Source of the DNA: Bin80 sp965116685
GTDB lineage: Bacteria > Bacteroidota > Rhodothermia > Rhodothermales > Bin80
Length of the DNA: 64,000 nt
Reading direction: 5' to 3'
Assembly: GCA_965116685.1 (NCBI GenBank)
Contig: OZ220707.1
Location: forward strand, 1,178,001-1,242,000
Part shown: positions 26,786 to 36,000 of the stretch, piece after piece
Layout of the letters: the number at the start of each line of letters is the position of its first letter
Position numbering within the stretch: the stretch's first letter is position 1
Translations under genes and position numbers: made by a program
The notes under the pieces: generated by a model
Told to the model about the DNA's origin: nothing
Seen by the model: only the letters and a program-made list of their open reading frames with translations
The model's database searches: none

Positions 26786-27399
26786 GCCCTGACCCTGTTA
26801 TTCTAATATCAGCCATTGAACATTTTGCCTATTGCCCGAGGCAATGTGCCTTAATTCATTGCGACGGCATATGGAGTGATAACCCACACACTATTCGAGG
26901 AAAACGTGCACACCGCAGGGTAGATAGCGGACAGCATCGGCAAGAAAGAGGACGACGGGTTCTTCGAGCCATACCACTTTGGTCCGAAACACTGGGACTA
27001 TCTGGGCGTGCCGACGCAGTCGAAATAATAGGCGAGGCGGTTCATCCCGTTGAGTACAAATCAGGTACTCGTCATGGAATGAGCGCAGATTTTCAATTGT
27101 GCGCACAAGCATTATGCCTTGAAGAAATGCTTGATGTTAATATTTCGCATGGCTTTATATGGTATGGTGGCCCTAGACGTCGCGTCCAAGTTGACTTTAC
27201 ACCTATGCTCAGGGACGAAGTGAGAGATATCATTCAACAAATTCGGGAGCAAATTTTGACAGCAGAACTCCCAGGGGCCCCGAATGATAAAAGATGTAAG
27301 CAATGCCAATTTCTTCAGTATTGCTTACCCGAACTGACGAGTTCGCCAGATAAAGTGAACAAGTATATAACAAATCTCGTCTTGGGATGCGATACCTGA
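26782..27399 (+). CDS. cas4: Cas4 exonuclease
   Basis: A RecB-like nuclease with a 4Fe-4S cluster that trims and selects PAM-proper prespacers for Cas1-Cas2. In 205 aa, FAYCPRQCALIHC holds the N-terminal cysteine, GLSGRADAVEIIGEAVHPVEYKSG gives the nuclease D and E-x-K, and CKQCQFLQYC gives the last three cysteines. In Geobacter-type I-G loci cas4 is fused to cas1; here the genes are separate but overlap by 13 bp. It starts with GTG. Confidence 0.93.
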   Translation: MSPDPVILISAIEHFAYCPRQCALIHCDGIWSDNPHTIRGKRAHRRVDSGQHRQERGRRVLRAIPLWSETLGLSGRADAVEIIGEAVHPVEYKSGTRHGMSADFQLCAQALCLEEMLDVNISHGFIWYGGPRRRVQVDFTPMLRDEVRDIIQQIREQILTAELPGAPNDKRCKQCQFLQYCLPELTSSPDKVNKYITNLVLGCDT

Positions 27400-28403
27400 G
27401 CACTGCATATGTGCGTAATCACCGTGCACGTATTCAGCATCGCAAAGGCGCTCTTATAGTGTCTTCTCCCGAAGGAAACCAGCGAATTCCATTAGAAGCG
27501 ATTGATGCACTGGTATTACTGGGTGGTGCACAGATCACTACACAAGCCATTGATGCGTGCGTTCGCCACGGCGTTCGTATATCTTCATTGCGGATGAGTG
27601 GGAAAATTCGATTCGTTGTTCACGCTGCAACCAGTGGGAATATTCATTTACGAACGGCATTGTTTCGGGTAGCTACAGATCAAACGCAATCTCTTGAGCT
27701 ATCAAAAATTATCGTTGCAGCTAAAATCCAAAACAGCAAAACGGTTGTAGAACGGTGGTCAAGAGATGCTATCGATCCGCAAGATGCTGAACGGCTTGCA
27801 AGACGGGGTAAGCTGATACGAAAACGACTTAAACGATTAACAGAAGTATCAACTAGTGATCATGTTCGTGGCATTGAGGGAGACGTTGCAAGAATTTACT
27901 TTCGTGCTGTCAGCCAAGTCGTAATTCCACATGGTTTCCAGTTTTCAGCAAGAACTAGACGGCCGCCACGTGATCCCGTTAATGCGTTACTTGGATTTTG
28001 CTATGGGATGCTTGTAACCGAATGTATTGGAGCCGCTGAATCTGTTGGTCTTGATTACCAAATGGGATTCTTCCATCGTCCACGATCTGGACGGCCATCT
28101 CTTGCACTTGATCTGGCCGAGGAATTTCGTGCGCTTACCGACCGGTTCGTTGTTTCCCTGATTCGACAACGACAAATCAACCACGCCCATTTCGTTGATA
28201 CGCCGGGTGGAGGGATTTATTTGACTGACGAAGGACGGACAAAACTGATAAGAATATGGGAAGAGCACAAAGAATCTGAAATCCGACATCAACTACTGGG
28301 GCGATTTATTGGTCGTTGGGCGTTACCATCCGTACAGGCCACTTTGCTGGCACGTTATCTAAGAGGTGATCTGCCATCGTATCCTCCGTTTGTCTTACCG
28401 TAG
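27387..28403 (+). CDS. cas1: Cas1 integrase
   Basis: Metal-dependent integrase of spacer acquisition, 338 aa. The N-terminal beta domain (MRYLSTAYVRNHRARIQHRKG) leads to the helical catalytic domain, with the glutamate in RGIEGDVARIYF, the histidine in MGFFHRPRSGRPSLALDL, and the following aspartate in LALDLAEEFR. All three active-site residues are present, so the adaptation module looks functional. It lies 5 bp before cas2. Confidence 0.95.
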   Translation: MRYLSTAYVRNHRARIQHRKGALIVSSPEGNQRIPLEAIDALVLLGGAQITTQAIDACVRHGVRISSLRMSGKIRFVVHAATSGNIHLRTALFRVATDQTQSLELSKIIVAAKIQNSKTVVERWSRDAIDPQDAERLARRGKLIRKRLKRLTEVSTSDHVRGIEGDVARIYFRAVSQVVIPHGFQFSARTRRPPRDPVNALLGFCYGMLVTECIGAAESVGLDYQMGFFHRPRSGRPSLALDLAEEFRALTDRFVVSLIRQRQINHAHFVDTPGGGIYLTDEGRTKLIRIWEEHKESEIRHQLLGRFIGRWALPSVQATLLARYLRGDLPSYPPFVLP

Positions 28404-28408
28404 AAATA

Positions 28409-28699
28409 ATGGATATTCTTGTGACATATGATATAGCAAACACAGAAAAAACCGGGGCTTTGAGATTAAGGCGTATTGCAGAAATTTGTGAAAAATATGG
28501 GCAGCGTATACAGTTTTCAGTTTTCGAATGTAGACTGTCACCTACTCGATTTACCAGAATGATTGCTGAGATTGAAGATGTCATTGACGATAGTATAGAC
28601 TCGGTCATGATTTATCGGTTTCCCGGCAACATTGATGACGCAAAAATGAGATTCGGACTCACTCAGGATCGAAGACTAGGCGATCCTTGGGTAGTCTGA
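28409..28699 (+). CDS. cas2: Cas2
   Basis: Structural partner of Cas1 in spacer integration. The 96-aa ferredoxin-like protein starts MDILVTYDIANTEKTGALRL with the conserved aspartate after the first strand, followed by CEKYGQRIQFSVFECRL, typical of the family. It is the last gene of the cas operon; the leader and array follow directly on the same strand. Confidence 0.95.
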   Translation: MDILVTYDIANTEKTGALRLRRIAEICEKYGQRIQFSVFECRLSPTRFTRMIAEIEDVIDDSIDSVMIYRFPGNIDDAKMRFGLTQDRRLGDPWVV

Positions 28700-28890
28700 C
28701 ACACCTGCGAACCTCGAGTGATCCTACGCGGCTGCCCGTCAACTTTGATCATCTATGTCAATCTTAGCAGAAAAAGATATATTTTACTGGCTCATGTGCC
28801 TACCGGTGGTGATAATGGGAGTTCAAGACTCATAATTTCTCAAACAAGAAGCATTATCTTCTGTCAAAAGCCCCCATTACGCATTTAGTG
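28700..28890 (+). promoter_or_regulatory. CRISPR leader
   Basis: An AT-rich stretch of about 190 bp between cas2 and the first repeat, with no gene. Leader position at this end is supported by identical repeats here and by decayed repeats at the far end (from 31976). The array is therefore transcribed on the + strand and grows at 28891. Confidence 0.75.
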
Positions 28891-31800
28891 GTGTCGCTGG
28901 GGTTTATGCTCCAGCCTTCGTTGAGCGCATAATTTTGAGCCGGGATCAAATCACATCACAGAAGTGTCGCTGGGGTTTATGCTCCAGCCTTCGTTGAGCG
29001 GTCGGGGAAATTGACGCAACTTACACTGAGGAGGACGTGTCGCTGGGGTTTATGCTCCAGCCTTCGTTGAGCGATTAACGAACCGAGCAAAGAGGAACAG
29101 TTGGCCGCGGTGTGTCGCTGGGGTTTATGCTCCAGCCTTCGTTGAGCGTGGAACCAACTGTAAATCCCGATGAAATTGTCCAGGTGTCGCTGGGGTTTAT
29201 GCTCCAGCCTTCGTTGAGCGGCCTGCAGACAAGTTTATCTCGAATCTGATGTATCGAGTGTCGCTGGGGTTTATGCTCCAGCCTTCGTTGAGCGCGCGGC
29301 CATTTGCACCGCTTCAAGTTGTTGTTCCTTGTGTCGCTGGGGTTTATGCTCCAGCCTTCGTTGAGCGGTCAACTTCTGGGTCTATCGCGGGCTGGATCAG
29401 ATGTGTCGCTGGGGTTTATGCTCCAGCCTTCGTTGAGCGGCCGAGTGAGAGTGTGCAACTGGAAGCGGTTAAGGGTGTCGCTGGGGTTTATGCTCCAGCC
29501 TTCGTTGAGCGCTGGAACCTATGTCCGGTCTCGGCGGTGATCGTGGGGGTGTCGCTGGGGTTTATGCTCCAGCCTTCGTTGAGCGATCCGTACCCCCTTG
29601 ACAACCGTATTCAAAGACCCGCGTGTCGCTGGGGTTTATGCTCCAGCCTTCGTTGAGCGATGATGCTCGCTTATGGTGGCAGAATTTATTGGGAAGTGTC
29701 GCTGGGGTTTATGCTCCAGCCTTCGTTGAGCGGCTCTTTTTTCCGGTAGAGGTTTGGCAGGTTTGCGTGGTGTCGCTGGGGTTTATGCTCCAGCCTTCGT
29801 TGAGCGGAGTACGGAATGGCATTTATCTGGAGGGATTCTACTGTGTCGCTGGGGTTTATGCTCCAGCCTTCGTTGAGCGAGGACTACCCCCTGGATTCTC
29901 CGGATCTGCGCAACAGGTGTCGCTGGGGTTTATGCTCCAGCCTTCGTTGAGCGCAGAATGACTGGAATGTTTACCAAGGTCGGGCATGGGGTGTCGCTGG
30001 GGTTTATGCTCCAGCCTTCGTTGAGCGCATGAAGGAATCGCAGAAAGCGGTCGAGGAATTGACGTGTCGCTGGGGTTTATGCTCCAGCCTTCGTTGAGCG
30101 GCCACACAAAGCCTCACGGATCGGAATGCACGCAAAAGGTGTCGCTGGGGTTTATGCTCCAGCCTTCGTTGAGCGTGAAGGGGGGTGGTGGTGCAGCGGC
30201 GGAAGGCGGTGGTGTCGCTGGGGTTTATGCTCCAGCCTTCGTTGAGCGCATTGTCCTCTGGTGGCATAGTGTTAATAGTGGCCAGTGTCGCTGGGGTTTA
30301 TGCTCCAGCCTTCGTTGAGCGACCGCTATGTTTTGGGAATGTTCCCAAGATCCAAGAGTGTCGCTGGGGTTTATGCTCCAGCCTTCGTTGAGCGCTCTCT
30401 CCGCTGTAATTTCCGGCAACGCTACCGGATGTGTCGCTGGGGTTTATGCTCCAGCCTTCGTTGAGCGAGATTGCGACCTTGAACTGGGTATCCAGGTTCG
30501 GAAAGTGTCGCTGGGGTTTATGCTCCAGCCTTCGTTGAGCGTCTTTTGAATGAGCGCTCCTCCTTGCATTCCAACCAGTGTGTCGCTGGGGTTTATGCTC
30601 CAGCCTTCGTTGAGCGTATCTGTGCCAACCGGTGTCCCAATGGCAACATGGGACGTGTCGCTGGGGTTTATGCTCCAGCCTTCGTTGAGCGTAAATAGAT
30701 AGACCGAAACCGATGCGTAAAGTAGAAGTGTCGCTGGGGTTTATGCTCCAGCCTTCGTTGAGCGGTTCTCTATGATACTCTTCCTGTTGATTTTCCAGAT
30801 GTGTCGCTGGGGTTTATGCTCCAGCCTTCGTTGAGCGGCGGTTGTGGTGCGGGATCGGGTTGGACGTGGCCGGGTGTCGCTGGGGTTTATGCTCCAGCCT
30901 TCGTTGAGCGCCGGACGTTGCGACCGCTGCGACCGTGAAGGGTCCGTAGTGTCGCTGGGGTTTATGCTCCAGCCTTCGTTGAGCGCGCGGCCAGCTGCAC
31001 AGCTTCGCTCGGATTCGTGATGTGTCGCTGGGGTTTATGCTCCAGCCTTCGTTGAGCGTGTCCATCAAGAGGACTGGACTTTCCAAGCCTCGGCAGGTGT
31101 CGCTGGGGTTTATGCTCCAGCCTTCGTTGAGCGCCAGTTGATCCCCGGGATCTGTCGAGCCGTGAGCGGTGTCGCTGGGGTTTATGCTCCAGCCTTCGTT
31201 GAGCGCTGTCAAAGGAAGCGACTGCGACGGACACCGAGCTGGTGTCGCTGGGGTTTATGCTCCAGCCTTCGTTGAGCGAGCTACAAGGACTATGTAGCTC
31301 TATCCAAGCAGACCGGTGTCGCTGGGGTTTATGCTCCAGCCTTCGTTGAGCGCCGTTGCCGTGAACCACAACGATGAACTGCATTCGAGTGTCGCTGGGG
31401 TTTATGCTCCAGCCTTCGTTGAGCGATCGTACCGGTCGGGGTGGCAGTGGATGGCGCGGTGGTGTCGCTGGGGTTTATGCTCCAGCCTTCGTTGAGCGAG
31501 TTAGCAAGCTGGAAGTGCATGAAGAAGTTACGAATGGTGTCGCTGGGGTTTATGCTCCAGCCTTCGTTGAGCGATCCAATAATCCGGAGCCGTTCCTTCC
31601 GTACTCTGGTGTCGCTGGGGTTTATGCTCCAGCCTTCGTTGAGCGAGTTAGCAAGCTGGAAGTGCATGAAGAAGTTACGAATGGTGTCGCTGGGGTTTAT
31701 GCTCCAGCCTTCGTTGAGCGCATGTGAATCCGACTCCCTCATTCGGAATCGGTATTGTGTCGCTGGGGTTTATGCTCCAGCCTTCGTTGAGCGAACCAGA

Positions 31801-32235
31801 TGTGGCTGATGATGAGCGCTTCGGTCGAGTGTCGCTGGGGTTTATGCTCCAGCCTTCGTTGAGCGAACCAGATGTGGCTGATGATGAGCGCTTCGGTCGA
31901 GTGTCGCTGGGGTTTATGCTCCAGCCTTCGTTGAGCGTGTGTATATTGGAGTAAACAGATCGCCCGGGAGGACACGTGTCGCTGGGGTTTATGCTCCAGC
32001 CTTCATTGAGCGATTTTCGGGATTGCCCCGTTAATCGGATCCGTAAATGTGTCGCTGGGGTTTATGCCCCAGCCTTCGTTGAGCGATTAGTTGTAGACGT
32101 GCCTAACATATGCCGTAATAAGGCAATGTCGCTGGGGTTTATGCCCCAGCCTTCGTTGAGCATTTGGACTTGATCTCCGTTTCGCTGAAATGGTGGCTGT
32201 GTCGCTGGGGTTTATGCCCCAGCCCTCGTTGAGCA
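28891..32235 (+). CRISPR. CRISPR array, 46 repeats of 37 nt and 45 spacers
   Basis: The repeat runs from GTGTCGCTGGGG to CGTTGAGCG and has an internal hairpin (bases 6-12 with 19-25, loop TTTATG). Spacers are mostly 35-38 nt. Repeats 1-42 are identical; repeat 43 has one change, repeats 44-46 share T20 to C, and repeats 45-46 carry further changes, marking the distal end. Spacers 36 and 38 are identical, as are 40 and 41. Spacer 44 is the longest (40 nt) and matches the cas promoter. Many spacers are open in one frame, which fits coding phage targets. Peptide-like frames through the repeats are artefacts. Confidence 0.98.
32086..32125 (+). promoter_or_regulatory. Spacer 44: putative cas-autoregulating guide
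   Basis: A 40-nt spacer flanked by two variant repeats (32049-32085 and 32126-32162). Its first 20 bases, beginning ATTAGTTGTAG, match 20308-20327 in the cas promoter except at positions 12 and 18. In both flanking repeats T20 is C, which turns the G11-T20 wobble of the repeat hairpin into a G-C pair. The match is short and promoter-located, which would favour binding without cleavage. Confidence 0.7.
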
Positions 32236-32301
32236 GAGTGACTTAGACTTGCTGCTGGTCACCCTTCGATTGGATCCAAAGCAAGGTGCCTTGTCCCCCA
32301 G

Positions 32302-32937
32302 TCAAGAAGATGAAATAGCCCCGTTTTTGATCTCCTTTTCGATATCTGAAATCACCTTTTTTAGATTCTCATAACTGCATTCATGTGCAGAAAGCCTTTC
32401 AAGAGAATGCAACCCAATCGTCTTTTGCGTGGGCACTTCCTGATTAAGGACCGACGTAGCAATAACGTGAAATTCCCAAGCGTCCGTATCCAAGGGGTCA
32501 AAAGGCGCTTGCTTTCTATTAAAGACACAAAAAACGTAGATGTGAGCCCAACGCTTTTGAGCTTCTCGGTATTCCCCGGTGACGGCATTCCAGCCACTGT
32601 GCGGAGCGATTCCAAACCTGATAGTGGAGTATTTAGATTGCTTCCACGACTGTACATACGCGGCACTCTTGACCTCAATCACGGTGCCGGATGGTAGACG
32701 TACGTCCGCTTCATCCCACTCTCTTCTTGGGCTATTGTGAAGATCTAATGCCACGGCTACGAGGAATTCAGCCAGAATCCCGCGCTGGGTGTTATCCAGA
32801 AGCATGGAGCCTGACCATCTCCAGTAGTCAATCAGTTGAAGCGGCTGGTTGATTCCCGGCCCCTGAAATCGCTCCTTGCCACACCGCAAAATGGCTTCGT
32901 GCTGGGGTAACCCGTCTGGCATGTTACATCTAGTCAT
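32302..32937 (-). CDS. PD-(D/E)XK nuclease-like protein
   Basis: An uncharacterised protein of about 211 aa. The core RGILAEFLVAVAL, EWDEADVRLPSG, TVIEVKSAAYVQSW fits a restriction-endonuclease-like fold: a helix with a glutamate, then D and E-x-K. There is no signal peptide or DNA-binding domain that I can name. It lies downstream of the NACHT-like gene on the same strand with a gap of about 115 bp, and next to the CRISPR array. ATG at 32937 or 32922 is more likely than 32979. It may be the effector or a modulator of the adjacent ATPase genes, but that is inference. Confidence 0.65.
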   Translation of the reverse strand: MTRCNMPDGLPQHEAILRCGKERFQGPGINQPLQLIDYWRWSGSMLLDNTQRGILAEFLVAVALDLHNSPRREWDEADVRLPSGTVIEVKSAAYVQSWKQSKYSTIRFGIAPHSGWNAVTGEYREAQKRWAHIYVFCVFNRKQAPFDPLDTDAWEFHVIATSVLNQEVPTQKTIGLHSLERLSAHECSYENLKKVISDIEKEIKNGAISSS

Positions 32938-33051
32938 ATTTTCAGTAATTGAACAGAATGGTGTGCCGCGAAGATACACAAAGATGGAGCAATGACTTGC
33001 CGAAGTGTTATTGAACTGTACAAAGGATGGAGCCGCACTTGACCTTTAACT

Positions 33052-36000
33052 CTACGGTGATTCATTCTCAATAAACCTTCCAGATAGGGCCACATCAATG
33101 ATGACGACATGGATCCTTTTACTGAGTTCTGGATCAAGCCGCTTTTTAAGTAAGTCCTTTAGTTCTGTTGGTTCTTGGGGGATGTCTCCATCTGGTGAAA
33201 CAACCCTCATGCTATCTGCGCCAAACCAGAACACTAAATAAATCCCGTAACCATCAGACTTTGGATCTCGTGTGTATTTTGGCACAAGTTGCTCGGTGAT
33301 GCCACGCCACAGATCTATGTGTGAATTTTTCTTGATTTCAATCGGGATCGCTAGGTTAGAGCCATACGATATTCGGACATCTGCTCTTCGATCATCTGCG
33401 TAGTGCCCCTCTGGCTGTGCATCAACTTGATACTTTTCAAGTTCGGTTGCTAAATGTGAGAGTAATGTATTTCGGCAGTCGTTTTCGGGTTTTGGTCTCG
33501 AGGGTCTACGAGGATTCTGGCCCCAGTCCCAGTATTGACGCCATGCACTAGTTGGACCATTACGTATATCATTTGTCAACTTTTCAAGGGCATCAAGCGT
33601 TAGGCCTACAAGATCTGCAGCATTTGCTGGGGCGCCACTATTAAGGGTTTTCTGAATCTGTTCCAAGCTTAGATCCGAATGCTTTGCCGCACGGCGATGT
33701 CTAGCTTGTTTCTCCTGGGCAAGTACAATCTCTCGTTTCCACGCCGATATACTAGCATCGGATGCCAGTATATCCAAGTTCTTCCTCGCATCATCACAGG
33801 TACGTTGTATCAGCTCTCCGATCCAGCCCGTGAGGAGCGGCTGAAATTCACGACTGACTCTCTGCTCATCGCTAAGAAAACCTGCATGTTCTCGAAAAGC
33901 AGGTGGATGGATTCGGCTCCCGAATGTTTGGATCAGCTGTCTAATCTCGTCAGAATTCCATTTATCAATATTCTGCAAAATAAGCGGCCCGTGGCCTGTA
34001 GGAACAAGAAAATCAATGACATGGTGCATACGAATTTCCTCTCCGGTAGAGACAAAGTCGGTCAGCATCGGAATATAGATATTCCTGTCGGCGAACAATC
34101 CTGCAGATAGCCATTGGGCTTGCTGGCCTATGTCCATTCGCTTGCGATTTAGCCGCTTTGAGATAATACTCTGCAATGCTCTCGCAGGCATTCCATTGTT
34201 TAGAATCCCACTCCAGAGGACCACACGCAGAGACTCCAGTTTACGAGCACTGCATCGGGAAGGGAATACGGTAAACATTCGATGCACAGCGATCTTTGCC
34301 ACATGAGCATAGTCTGGATCAAAAGCCATCTTATACATGTGGGTATTCGGCGGATTTTTGGAGCGAACATTTGCATTGTGCACCGAAACCAGCGCATCAG
34401 CCACGGCCTCTGGATAGCATATTAAAGCCTGCTCATACCATGTTGGGAATTTGTCATGATTATCAAAATGATTGGTAAAAAAGTATCGCTGGCGAGGTAA
34501 TTCTGTAATCAGATAAAATCCCAGTGCCCGCCGAATTCCCGTTTCAGAGAGATGGCTCAGATCATTACTCGCTTTGTATGCCTCTTCTATTCCCGCAAGA
34601 AAAGGGAGTGCAAAGTATGATCTCTCGTCACCCTCATGGAGTTGGGTAATTTGATCAAGATCTGGGAGGTCATCCCGGTTCAGTAGGCTACGAAATCCCG
34701 CCAGTATTGCCTGCACCAGACCCTCATCGCCTTCAAAGTACGCCTTCAGGCAAGTCTGCGGATTATTTTCATTTGTATTGGGATTGTCAAAGTATCTGTG
34801 GGCAAGCTCATCAAGAATTACAGGCATACATTGCCCCTTCGCTAATTCAGTTTGTTGTTGACGAAGGATTTCTAGTTTTTCCTGTTTTTGTTTTTGATAG
34901 ACACCTTGAATTTCCTTCTGTTTCTTCTTGATTTCAATTGTCTTGAGTTCAGCTTGGGCCCTATTCTTTAGGCGTTGATCATTCCACTGGATCAATCCGG
35001 GTATATCGGACACTGCAGATATAATTTCTTCATCGGAGGGGGGCGGCTCCCAGCCCTCTTGCGTCAGGATGGACCATGATGCGAGCTCTCTTGCCAAGTT
35101 TTGATTTGAGTCCCAAAGTTGTGCCGCACGCTCAAGACACCATAAGCGAAATCCCTCTGGTACACTCCTGCCCACGAATTTGAGTGCTATTGTTTCAATT
35201 AGAAATTCACTCCCGATCTTCGCTTCTTCAATTAGCAAGCCGTGTTCGATGAGACTGTACTGGACGCTCTCGTGCTGATTCAGCCAATCACAGATTACGC
35301 TGTTCGCTTCATCGTGCTGGCTAAAACTCGGTCGTGAAGTATGAACTGCAGTCAGTTGTGGTAAAGTATCGTCGAATTCAACAAGTTCAAACCAGCGGTA
35401 CAACTCTGGAGTGTCTAATTCATCTCCAAATAACTCTAAACCCCTTGCAAGAAGCTGAATCACAATATCTGAAAGTCCATGATCTTCTAATTTTGGAATG
35501 GCCTCGGAAGCATGATCACAAAGAGAGTCTAGTAATTCTTTGATCTGCTTCTTATTTGATCGATCAACGAGGTTCGCGAAAAAGTTTTGATAAGCACTCC
35601 AATGATCGGTGGCTGATCCTGCTACGAGGTAATCCCATACCTCCGCAGACCGCAACTCATGAGGGTACATGAGATATAGTAGTGTACCTTGGAGATCATG
35701 TTTTTCGTCCGATATATGTTTTTCTTGCAATTCCTCTAATATGCCCCTCAGTAGAGTACTTCGCTGCGGGATGTGATGAAGCATCCTGCTTAACGCACCA
35801 AGTGCCTCGCAACGGACATTTGATTGCCAGCTATGATCGCGAACGATGTTCATCAAGATTTCGTGATCGGCCTCCCAATCTGACCCACCCGTATGGAAGT
35901 ACATTTGTGAGAATCCCCGAAGGAGCAAATAAACCAGCGTTTGCCTGTTTTTTGAGCGTTCGGGCGAATTCGTTAAATCCTGGATGATTGGTATGCCTTC

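Noticed and set aside
32163..32198. First ten bases of spacer 45 (TTTGGACTTG) match 52290-52299 upstream of the ISNCY transposase
   Set aside because: No agreement beyond ten bases and no placement tying it to a promoter; such a match is expected by chance over 64 kb and 45 spacers.
28891..32235. Long open frames reading peptides such as SLGFMLQPSLS through the array
   Set aside because: They are translations of the CRISPR repeats; the periodic structure shows they are not genes.
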